From: Halioglobus sp.
Lineage (GTDB): Bacteria; Pseudomonadota; Gammaproteobacteria; Pseudomonadales; Halieaceae
DNA: 64,000 nt
Direction: 5' to 3'
Assembly: GCA_029246385.1 (NCBI GenBank)
Contig: JAQWNG010000015.1
Coordinates: 434,001 to 498,000, forward strand
The translations under genes and the position numbers were made by a program. Under the pieces are notes generated by a model that made no database searches, was not told the DNA's origin, and saw only the letters and a list, made by a program, of their open reading frames with translations. Position 1 is the stretch's first letter; every line of letters begins with the position of its first letter. This document shows positions 37,388 through 45,115 of the stretch, in pieces.

Positions 37388-37520
37388 GGTTGAGTCCCTC
37401 TGGCGACAATAAAATAGCCAAAGAGTATAGCAAAACATCTATAGATTTCGCTGAGAGGACGCACAAAATCGAGCATACTGGGTCGTGCAGCCACCCCTAG
37501 AGTCATGCAATAATGCCGCT

Positions 37521-38750
37521 ATGACATCTTCGACACTAATTTTTTCCGAGCTTTTGAACCGGATCCGCTATTTCGCAGGTCGATTCGTAGCGGATCGTTG
37601 CTCTAAAAATGCAGCGGCGCTGACTTATATGAGCCTGTTTGCGCTGGTCCCACTGTTAACGGTCCTTTACACAATAGCGTCGGCTATCCCGGCTTTTCAG
37701 GGCGCCGAGGATCAGATGCAATCAATCCTGTTCAAGCACCTGCTACCTGAAAGTGGCGCCGGGGTGGAAAAGTACCTCAACGAGTTCTCACAGCAAGCGA
37801 AAAATCTTACTGGACCTGGCATCGTATTCCTGTTTATTACGGCTATTCTAATGCTGCGGAATATTGAACACGCGTTCAACATGATTTGGCATGCGCGAGA
37901 GAATCGTGGCGCCCTATCCAGCTTCCTGTTGTACTGGGCCGTATTGACACTGGCACCCATCACCATTGGTCTAGCGCTGGGCATAAGCGCCTATCTTTCA
38001 TCCTTCACCAACGCTTTGGAAAATCTCGATATCTTTGGGGCTAAGGCTTTACTGCTAGAGAACACGCCACTATTACTGAGCACAGCCGGTTTCAGCCTGA
38101 TTTACGCCGCTGTTCCCAACTGCAGAGTACCGTTCAAACATGCGTTAGCAGGGGGGGTTTTCGTCGCCTTGGCATTTCATGCTGCCCGCGCAGGCTTTAC
38201 ACAGGCGGTTGCGGGTTCCAGTTACACCTTCATTTACGGCGCGTTCGCCGCCGTTCCATTGTTCTTATTATGGATTTATCTGTCTTGGAATATTGTGCTG
38301 ATGGGTGGTGTTCTCGTGCACAGTTTATCGGCCTATCAAAATCACGAGCAGGCACAACGACCAGCGACATTAAAGGCACTGGATGTACTGCATTTATTCT
38401 GGAAAAAACAACAGTCAGGGGATGCGGTGCGTGAGATTGAACTAATTGACGGTAGGCACGACATCATTCGGGGTCTGGACAGCGAAACTTGGAGTATGAT
38501 TCGCGATATTCTAATTCAAAAAAAAGTGATCACCGAAAGCGACAAAGGCCATTTTCTGTTGAGCCGAGATCTGCACACCGTTCCCTTTTGGCAGTTGAAA
38601 GAATGGATCGACAATGAACACTCCCTATCCGAGCACGACTTCGCGACCCACACGGGCTGGCAGAGCAATGCTTTACGCCTACTCGTCAGTGAGCGCAAAG
38701 ATCAACGTAATATTCTGAACATCAGTTTGGCGGATTTATTTAGCCAGTGA
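37521..38750 (+). CDS. YihY-family inner membrane protein (formerly RNase BN annotation)
   Basis: Membrane protein of 409 residues with six segments (about 30-290), including AAALTYMSLFALVPLLTVLY and YGAFAAVPLFLLWIYLSW, which are typical of YihY. A soluble C-terminal part (about 300-409) resembles a winged-helix fold and is present in Pseudomonas homologues but not in E. coli YihY. The start is uncertain: ATG 37521 is used, but a GTG at 37485 is in frame, and neither has a strong ribosome site. Its TGA overlaps the GTG of the next gene. The old nuclease function is not supported for this family. Confidence 0.88.
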   Translation: MTSSTLIFSELLNRIRYFAGRFVADRCSKNAAALTYMSLFALVPLLTVLYTIASAIPAFQGAEDQMQSILFKHLLPESGAGVEKYLNEFSQQAKNLTGPGIVFLFITAILMLRNIEHAFNMIWHARENRGALSSFLLYWAVLTLAPITIGLALGISAYLSSFTNALENLDIFGAKALLLENTPLLLSTAGFSLIYAAVPNCRVPFKHALAGGVFVALAFHAARAGFTQAVAGSSYTFIYGAFAAVPLFLLWIYLSWNIVLMGGVLVHSLSAYQNHEQAQRPATLKALDVLHLFWKKQQSGDAVREIELIDGRHDIIRGLDSETWSMIRDILIQKKVITESDKGHFLLSRDLHTVPFWQLKEWIDNEHSLSEHDFATHTGWQSNALRLLVSERKDQRNILNISLADLFSQ

Positions 38751-39193
38751 GATATTTGTGCATTTTCGCTGCAGCATTGTCGCTAGTGGGGTGCATCAAG
38801 AACGCTCCAGGCGTGACTGCGCCGAGCTTGGAACGACTGCAGGGGCAGTGGGTGGCGATCAACTACTGGGCGCAATGGTGCGCACCGTGCATCAAAGAAA
38901 TTCCAGAATTGAACCGTCTTGACCAAGACTATGCTAGCGTGACCGTAGTTGGAGTGAACTACGACGGTGTAAGCGGAGAAGAACTGGCACTGCAGCGGCA
39001 GAAAGTGGGCGCAGCATTTGCCAGCCTGGAAGAAGATCCAGCAGCGCAACTAGGCGTGCCGAGGCCGGTGGTCTTGCCCACGACACTTATTCTCGATCCA
39101 ACAGGGCGACTCGCTGCAACATTGGTTGGACCCCAGACGCTCGCCTCACTGGTGCAAGTGACCCAACAAGAATTAAACGAGGGATCACACTGA
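38747..39193 (+). CDS. Thioredoxin-like lipoprotein (TlpA/ResA type)
   Basis: Protein of 148 residues with lipobox LVGC (lipidated Cys16) and a thioredoxin domain whose active site is WCAPC (Cys45, Cys48). The cis-Pro region VVLPTTLILDPTGRL is present. It is probably a membrane-tethered periplasmic thiol oxidoreductase. It starts with GTG overlapping the stop of the YihY-family gene (GTGA), so it is coupled to it. No cytochrome c maturation genes are adjacent. Confidence 0.9.
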   Translation: MRYLCIFAAALSLVGCIKNAPGVTAPSLERLQGQWVAINYWAQWCAPCIKEIPELNRLDQDYASVTVVGVNYDGVSGEELALQRQKVGAAFASLEEDPAAQLGVPRPVVLPTTLILDPTGRLAATLVGPQTLASLVQVTQQELNEGSH

Positions 39194-39196
39194 AAT

Positions 39197-39222
39197 AAAA
39201 AAAGCCGGCCACAAGGCCGGCT
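39197..39222 (-). terminator. Rho-independent terminator on the minus strand
   Basis: On the minus strand an 8-bp AGCCGGCC/GGCCGGCT stem with a four-base loop is followed by seven T (A run 39197-39203 on the plus strand). On the plus strand no T-run follows, so it does not fit the thioredoxin-like gene. No minus-strand protein gene lies in front of it; see the candidate RNA. Confidence 0.85.
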
Positions 39223-39434
39223 AAAGCAGGCTCATAGCCTGCAAGGAGAGGAAGATCCGGACGGAATGGGGTATTACCGCAATAAGCCTATTGCCCTTTC
39301 GGTAACTACAATCACAACGTCATGGTTATTAAGACGGGGTTGCTGCGCAAAAGTTCCACCAAAACCGAAATAAATTTTTTTTGGGGACAATCGAGATTCT
39401 ACAAAGGCATGCAATAGACAGCCACGTCTGGCAA
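39197..39434 (-). ncRNA. Candidate small RNA between the thioredoxin-like gene and cysK
   Basis: Minus-strand transcript inferred from three features. There is an extended -10 promoter (TGGTATAAG, 39442-39450). A structured body includes TTACCG/CGGTAA around CAATA/TATTG (about 39276-39307) and GCAGGCT/AGCCTGC (39226-39242). A strong terminator ends it at 39197-39222. Between hairpins lies the pyrimidine stretch TCCTCTCCTT (39243-39252), complementary to Shine-Dalgarno sequences and possibly single-stranded. No -35 box is convincing and the start is approximate. The 67-codon open frame inside (39274-39474) does not look like a protein. Confidence 0.45.
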
Positions 39435-39488
39435 GACTAGTCTTATACCAAAACAACGGCCTGAATCGGTTCAATAGAGGGTTCCAAC

Positions 39489-40469
39489 ATGCACAATGTC
39501 CATAAAAACAATGCTGACACCATTGGCGGCACGCCTTTGGTCAAAATCAACCACATCAGTGATGGCAATATTTATGTCAAACTGGAGAATCGTAATCCGG
39601 CCATGTCCGTCAAATGCCGTATAGGGGCCAATATGGTCGCCATGGCAGAACGTGATGGCAGCCTTAGGCCCGGGATGACTATCGTTGAACCAACGAGTGG
39701 CAATACGGGCGTCGCCCTAGCGTTCGTTGCTGCAGCCAAGGGCTACAGTTGTATATTAACTATGCCCAACACAATGAGCTTAGAACGCCGCATGTTAATG
39801 AAGGCAATGGGGGCAGAGGTGGTGCTTACCGACGGCGCCAAGGGTGTTTCTGGATCCATTCAGAAGGCAGAGGGCATCATCGCCGCTAATCCAAAAAAAT
39901 ACTGGGGGCCTCACCAGTTTGAAAATCCGGCCAACCCGGCTATTCATGAACAAACTACCGGGCCAGAAATTTGGAAAGACACCGAGGGTGAAGTCGAAAT
40001 CCTGATTTCGGGGGTGGGGACCGGCGGCACGCTTACAGGTATTTCCCGTTATTTGAAAAAAAACCAAGGCAAAAACGTACTGACTGTCGCGGTTGAACCC
40101 GACTCTACCACTATAATCACGGCGGCTATGGCTGGAAAGGAGCCTACCCACGCTCCGCACAAAATACAGGGTATCGGTGCCGGTTTTTTGCCGAAAAATC
40201 TGGACTTAAGTATGGTTGATCAAGTTGAACAGGTATCCAATGACGAGGCGATTCAATGGGCCCACAAGCTTATGCAACAGGAGGGTATTTTGGCGGGCAT
40301 CTCCTCGGGCGCAGCAATGGCCGTTGCACATCGAATCTCACAACAAAAAGAACACAGGGATAAACTGATCGTTGCGATCTTGCCTGACTCCGCGGAGCGT
40401 TACCTCACGTCTCCACTGTTTGCCGACAGCTTTTCAGAAAACGAAACTGTTCAGACCACTGTGAGCTGA
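39489..40469 (+). CDS. cysK: Cysteine synthase A (O-acetylserine sulfhydrylase)
   Basis: PLP enzyme forming cysteine from O-acetylserine and sulfide. It has 326 residues. The PLP Lys is K42 in PAMSVKCRIGANM; TSGNTGVALA, GVGTGGTLTGISRYL and ISSGAAMAVA follow. The sequence is of CysK type, not CysM (for example HKIQGIGAGFLPKNLDL). AGAGGG precedes the ATG. It is alone on its strand, with an acetyltransferase gene convergent 12 bases downstream; the upstream 295-base gap carries the candidate small RNA on the other strand. Confidence 0.95.
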   Translation: MHNVHKNNADTIGGTPLVKINHISDGNIYVKLENRNPAMSVKCRIGANMVAMAERDGSLRPGMTIVEPTSGNTGVALAFVAAAKGYSCILTMPNTMSLERRMLMKAMGAEVVLTDGAKGVSGSIQKAEGIIAANPKKYWGPHQFENPANPAIHEQTTGPEIWKDTEGEVEILISGVGTGGTLTGISRYLKKNQGKNVLTVAVEPDSTTIITAAMAGKEPTHAPHKIQGIGAGFLPKNLDLSMVDQVEQVSNDEAIQWAHKLMQQEGILAGISSGAAMAVAHRISQQKEHRDKLIVAILPDSAERYLTSPLFADSFSENETVQTTVS

Positions 40470-40481
40470 ACGAGCAAGAAA

Positions 40482-41069
40482 TTAGGGCCGCTTCCCTAGT
40501 CTTTTGAGACGCTTCTTGATGTCTAACCATTCATCACTGATTACACTGAAATAGACTGAATCACGCACAAAGTCGTCCTGCACAATCATATGGTTACGCA
40601 GCACACCCTCCTTGATAGCACCGATTCTTTGCAGCGCGCGCTGCGAACGCTCGTTACGGGCGTCCGTTTTAAATTCCACACGCACACAACCCAATTTTTC
40701 AAATGCGTGGGTTAACAGAAGGAGCTTTGCCTCTGTGTTAATTGCTGTGCGCTGCCAATTTTGTCCAAGCCATGTCCAGCCAATCTCCAGCGAGCGATGT
40801 TGTGGCATGATGTTCAAATAACGCGTGCTGCCTATCACCCTGTCCTTCACTGTTTCTACGATAGCAAATGGCAGTTGTCCCTGCGCACCTAAAGCTTCAT
40901 CTATCCAATGGCGGGTATCTGCCAAATCAACAAAGCATGAGCGCGGCAGGTGAGCCCAATCTTTTTCTACCCGACCACGGTTGTATAGCCCTTGTGCGTG
41001 GACGGGCCCCAACGGTTCCAAGCGAACTTCTTTGCCTAGTAATACGATCGGTGCGACGTGCAGTGACAT
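40482..41069 (-). CDS. GNAT N-acetyltransferase, RimJ/RimL type
   Basis: Protein of 195 residues. The fold runs from VRLEPLGPVHAQGLYN to the acetyl-CoA binding part near LEIGWTWLGQNWQRTAINTE and ERSQRALQRIGAIKEGVLR, typical of RimJ/RimL-like acetyltransferases acting on amino groups. AGGAG precedes the ATG at 41069. It follows the MFS gene by three bases, so the two are co-transcribed. Its acceptor is unknown. Confidence 0.87.
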   Translation of the reverse strand: MSLHVAPIVLLGKEVRLEPLGPVHAQGLYNRGRVEKDWAHLPRSCFVDLADTRHWIDEALGAQGQLPFAIVETVKDRVIGSTRYLNIMPQHRSLEIGWTWLGQNWQRTAINTEAKLLLLTHAFEKLGCVRVEFKTDARNERSQRALQRIGAIKEGVLRNHMIVQDDFVRDSVYFSVISDEWLDIKKRLKRLGKRP

Positions 41070-41072
41070 GCC

Positions 41073-42413
41073 TTACTCTCCTGAATGATGAGCGCAGTAT
41101 AACAGTGCAACACGATAGTGCTTTAGACCCCATGCCAACAAAACGGCTGATAGAGGACAAACCAGTACAGGTAGCAGGCTCAACGAGTAGGCTAAGTCGG
41201 CGTCATTAGCAAAGACAAAATCGGTCAATGCGGCAATCACGCTAGGCCCTAGTGCCAAACCTAATAGGTTGGTCATAAATAGCATCAGGGCAGACACTTG
41301 GGCACGCATGCGGTTAGGCGTGATGTTTTGCAATGCCGAAATTGCCAACGCAAAATAGCTGTTGAGAAAAAATACAATAGGCACCGCTGCCCATAACGCT
41401 AGGCTGCTATTGGAGGCCAGTGGGCCCAGTGCAGCGGGCAAAAACCACAACAGAGCAATCCAAACAATTAAGCGCATACTGGCATCCTCAAAACCACGCT
41501 CACGCAAAGGCTTCGCACTGAAGCCACCCAGCAATGTTCCGACGCTGCCTGCAACAATAAAGATAAGACCAAACTGCGACCCTGCTTCCGCTCGATCCAT
41601 ACCGTGACTGCGCACCAGAAACTCCGGATACCACGCCATCGTGCCATAGCCTAGCACCGCAAGCAGCGATACGCCCACAATCAAACTACCATAGGCCTGC
41701 CAATGCAGCCGCAGGTGCGTCTTCACCTCGGCGACACTGTAGTCCGTCGCTCTCTCAGCCGAAGCGCCTCTGCGCGGCGGTTCCACCATAAGCGACAACA
41801 TCAGCACGAGCAAAAAGCCTGGCATACCGACAATCAAAAATGTGCTCTGCCAAGGACGTAGATTTCCTAAAAATGGCAGCGACAGCTCACCGTACTCGGT
41901 GAAATATTCATAGACACCACCGCCAATGAGATAGGCTAATCCGCCGCCAATAGTAATTCCAAGAGTGTAAACCGCCATTGCCTTGGGTAAATTGCCCTCG
42001 CTAAAATAATCACTTAACAAGCTATAAGCGGGCGGCGACAGCGCAGCTTCTCCTATGCCCACACCGGCGCGGGCAACAAAAAGAGTAGCAAAACTCCGCG
42101 TTATCCCACATAGACAAGTCATCAGGCTCCAAAAAAGAACTCCTACAGTGACAACCCATTTTCGACTCCCCCTGTCTGCCAATCGCGCGATGGGCAACCC
42201 GAGAAAAATATAAAACATGGAAAAAGCAAACCCATGTAACAGACTGTACTGAAAATCGCTGATTGCAAAATCAGCTCGAATAGGACCGACTAAAACCGCC
42301 ATCACATTGCGATCGACGAAAGACAATATATACGCCATCAATAATACGATCAGCGCATAGACCGCACTGCTCCGACGGACAACCGGATGACTCGCAACCG
42401 AAGAACGCGTCAT
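41073..42413 (-). CDS. MFS transporter, spinster-like
   Basis: Membrane transporter of 446 residues with 12 segments. The start region has ALIVLLMAYILSFVDRNVMAV, typical of the spinster-like subgroup common in marine Proteobacteria. The loop motif ARLADRGSRKWV stands between TM2 and TM3, and GVGIGEAALSPPAYSLLSDYF follows in TM4-5. GGAG precedes the ATG. Substrate unknown; organic acids or lipids are guesses. The 235-base gap upstream (42414-42648) is AT-rich and holds no gene that I can support. Confidence 0.9.
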   Translation of the reverse strand: MTRSSVASHPVVRRSSAVYALIVLLMAYILSFVDRNVMAVLVGPIRADFAISDFQYSLLHGFAFSMFYIFLGLPIARLADRGSRKWVVTVGVLFWSLMTCLCGITRSFATLFVARAGVGIGEAALSPPAYSLLSDYFSEGNLPKAMAVYTLGITIGGGLAYLIGGGVYEYFTEYGELSLPFLGNLRPWQSTFLIVGMPGFLLVLMLSLMVEPPRRGASAERATDYSVAEVKTHLRLHWQAYGSLIVGVSLLAVLGYGTMAWYPEFLVRSHGMDRAEAGSQFGLIFIVAGSVGTLLGGFSAKPLRERGFEDASMRLIVWIALLWFLPAALGPLASNSSLALWAAVPIVFFLNSYFALAISALQNITPNRMRAQVSALMLFMTNLLGLALGPSVIAALTDFVFANDADLAYSLSLLPVLVCPLSAVLLAWGLKHYRVALLYCAHHSGE

Positions 42414-42648
42414 ACCCTGTCTCCGTTGCCCTTAATCAAGGCCGTTATCATCACATGGATATAGCAAAACACTCTCTTTTTCTACCTGCGTTATCTGATA
42501 ATCATTTAATATGTCAGCAGAGCGCTCCAGACGCGACTCGGTCAAAGCTGACCACTTCTACCCCACGAAGCCAATCATTTGCCTCTAAATATAGAAAACT
42601 ATACGTTGTCTATGGCGGCATATCGCATCGCTTTTCTGCGCATTAACA

Positions 42649-43620
42649 TCAAGGCAACAGGATACTTGAACCCGTGGTGTTCCTGCTTTCCAGATCACGG
42701 TGTGCCTGTTGTATATCGACCAACGGGTAACGCTGGTTAATTGCGACACGCACATCACCGCTCAGCACACGAGCGAACAGATCGTCAGCAGACTGCTGCA
42801 ACTCCTGACTTGACAGCGTGTAGGTGACCATCGTGGGGCGCGTAATATACAAAGAGCCTTTATTCGCCAACGTCTGCACATCCAGAGGAGCAGGTGGCCC
42901 CGAGGCGTTTCCAAAACTCACCATCAGTCCGCGAGGCTGCAGACAATCTAATGACCTCTCAAAGGTATCCAAACCCACACCGTCGTAAACCACCGGCACC
43001 TTTTGGCCCTGAGTAATGTCAAGCACCCGCTGCACCACGTCTTCCGTACGGTAATTGATGACATAGGCGAAACCATGGGCTAGAGCCAGCTCGGCTTTTT
43101 GCTTGGAACTTACGGTGCCAATCACCGTCGCCCCAATGCTTTTAGCCCATTGGCCGAAGAGTAGTCCGACGCCGCCCGCCGCGGCGTGAAACAAACAGGT
43201 CTCACCGGAAGACAAGGGATACGTCCGCTGCAGCAGGTATTCCGTGGTCTGTCCCTTTAATAGGCATGCCGCTGCCTGTTCGAAGCTAATCCCGTCAGGC
43301 ATTTTTATCAAACGTGCAGCCGGCAGATTCAATGACTGCGCGCAGGCGCCAATGCCTGCCGAGCAATAGGCCACCCTATCGCCCACGCAAAGCCTCACGC
43401 CCTCACCCACCGCTTGCACTACCCCGGCGCCCTCAAGGCCTATTCCTGCTGGCAAGGCCAGTGGATACTGTCCACTACGGTGGTATGTGTCGATGTAGTT
43501 AAGACCAATTGCCCTGTTCTCAACGGTGACCATGCCTGAGCCGGGCGCATCCAGCCGCACCTCTTCTAAGACCATCACCTCGGGGCCGCCGGTCTCAGAA
43601 ATTCTTATCGCCTGCACCAT
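42649..43620 (-). CDS. NADPH:quinone oxidoreductase, zinc-free MDR family
   Basis: Medium-chain reductase of 323 residues resembling QorA. The nucleotide-binding motif is AAAGGVGLLFGQWAKSIGA (about 142-160), and NYRTEDVVQRV follows. The N-terminal GLNYIDTYHRSGQYP is typical. The catalytic zinc Cys pattern of alcohol dehydrogenases is absent. The start at 43620 has an AGGGAGAAAGG site; an ATG seven codons upstream does not. It probably reduces quinones with NADPH. Divergent from the helicase gene. Confidence 0.93.
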   Translation of the reverse strand: MVQAIRISETGGPEVMVLEEVRLDAPGSGMVTVENRAIGLNYIDTYHRSGQYPLALPAGIGLEGAGVVQAVGEGVRLCVGDRVAYCSAGIGACAQSLNLPAARLIKMPDGISFEQAAACLLKGQTTEYLLQRTYPLSSGETCLFHAAAGGVGLLFGQWAKSIGATVIGTVSSKQKAELALAHGFAYVINYRTEDVVQRVLDITQGQKVPVVYDGVGLDTFERSLDCLQPRGLMVSFGNASGPPAPLDVQTLANKGSLYITRPTMVTYTLSSQELQQSADDLFARVLSGDVRVAINQRYPLVDIQQAHRDLESRNTTGSSILLP

Positions 43621-43728
43621 TGAGCCTTTCTCCCTGTTCAACCTGTTACAACTCGTCTAAAGTATCATCCGTTCCTGTCACAATGGAACTCCCCAAACCC
43701 CTACAGATTATCCGTGGAGCGCAAAAAC

Positions 43729-45063
43729 GTGTTCGAAGAACTACAGCTTGACCGTCACCTACGTCTGGGTATCGATGCCCTCGCGTTAGCGGAAGCCACT
43801 GAGGTTCAGAAACTGACGGTTCCCACGGCACTGGATGGCAAAGATCTGCTGGTCAGCGCAGAGACCGGCAGCGGCAAGACACTGGCTTATCTGATTCCCT
43901 TGTCACAAAAAATTCTGGCGGTGAATTCGATACGGCAGACAGGCACACTGGCGCTAATCCTCGTTCCTACCCGCGAGCTCGCTAGGCAGGTGCTTAAGCA
44001 GTGCCGTCAATTGTTAGTCATGTCGCCAATACGAGCACAAGCGATCACCGGTGGAGCCGACTTCAAATATCAAAAAGCACAGTTACGTAAGGATCCAGAA
44101 ATTGTTGTGGCGACACCTGGTCGCTTTCTGGAGCACTGTCAGAAACGCAGTGCTGATCTTAGCGGGCTTCAAACCTTGGTGCTCGATGAAGCCGATCGCA
44201 TGCTGGACATGGGCTTTCGTGAAGACGTACTCAAAATCGCCGGGTTCAGTGCAGCCAATAAACAGGTGTTGCTGCTGTCGGCCACACTGTCACACCGAGG
44301 CGTAGGTGACATCGCGGAAACATTACTGCATAAGCCAGAGCAGATTGCAGTAGGACAAGTACGCCAGCCTCACAGCAGTATTACCCACCAGTTGATACTG
44401 GCGGATAGCCAAGAACACAAGGATAAGTTGCTGACCGCGTTGACAAAGGGGGGCGGCTTTTATCGCGCACTGGTCTTTAGCAACAAACGCTCCACGGCGG
44501 TGCGACTGTCTAACCTGCTCCGACATGAAGATCTGCGCTGTGGGTGTCTGCACGGTGAAATGAGTACGGAAGAGCGTAAACACGTCATGCATCAATTCCA
44601 TGATGGTAAAGTGCATATCGTTTGCGCCAGCGATTTAGCCGCCAGAGGACTTGACGTCAGTGGTATCGACTTGGTGGTCAATTACGACATACCCTATAGC
44701 GGAGACAATTACCTGCACCGCACCGGCCGTACCGGCCGGGCAGGCGCGAAGGGCCTAGCCGTCTCACTCACGAGTTCATCCGAGTGGAATATGGTGATCG
44801 GCATTGAGCGTTACCTTGCGCTTCGTTTTGAGCGACGCACCCTGACCGGTCTGAAAGCAACGTACAGCGGACCAAAAAAAGTGAAATCGTCTGGCAAAGC
44901 GTCGGGCGTAAAGAAAAAGAAGGAAAAATCCAACATCGAGAAAAGAAAAATACGCACACGCAATCAGAAAAATATTGGTAAGCGTCGGACAAAAGCAACA
45001 GACGCACCCGATGTCGTCAATGACGGATATACGCCGTTGAAAAAAAAGAAACCGCGCGAGTGA
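43729..45063 (+). CDS. DEAD-box ATP-dependent RNA helicase
   Basis: Helicase of 444 residues with all core motifs: Q-motif region with PTALDGKDLL, motif I AETGSGKT, PTRELARQ, TPGRF, DEAD in VLDEADRMLDMGF, SAT, and in domain 2 ASDLAARGLDV with HRTGRTGRAG. A strongly basic C-terminal tail (about 385-444, many KKKK and RKIR) should bind RNA. Closest in layout to SrmB-type helicases. The start is GTG 43729 with GGAG nine bases upstream; a GTG at 43714 would add five residues but lacks a ribosome site. Confidence 0.92.
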   Translation: MFEELQLDRHLRLGIDALALAEATEVQKLTVPTALDGKDLLVSAETGSGKTLAYLIPLSQKILAVNSIRQTGTLALILVPTRELARQVLKQCRQLLVMSPIRAQAITGGADFKYQKAQLRKDPEIVVATPGRFLEHCQKRSADLSGLQTLVLDEADRMLDMGFREDVLKIAGFSAANKQVLLLSATLSHRGVGDIAETLLHKPEQIAVGQVRQPHSSITHQLILADSQEHKDKLLTALTKGGGFYRALVFSNKRSTAVRLSNLLRHEDLRCGCLHGEMSTEERKHVMHQFHDGKVHIVCASDLAARGLDVSGIDLVVNYDIPYSGDNYLHRTGRTGRAGAKGLAVSLTSSSEWNMVIGIERYLALRFERRTLTGLKATYSGPKKVKSSGKASGVKKKKEKSNIEKRKIRTRNQKNIGKRRTKATDAPDVVNDGYTPLKKKKPRE

Positions 45064-45115
45064 TTTCTGATTTAGTTTAGACTCATGTACTGAACATCAA
45101 CTGGAAGATAACACG

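Noticed and set aside
39197-39222. The GC-rich hairpin as terminator of the thioredoxin-like gene
   Set aside because: No T-run follows on the plus strand; the A-run on its left makes it a minus-strand terminator.
39274-39474. Open frame of 66 codons on the minus strand before cysK
   Set aside because: The sequence shows no family features and overlaps predicted RNA hairpins; a structured RNA fits better.
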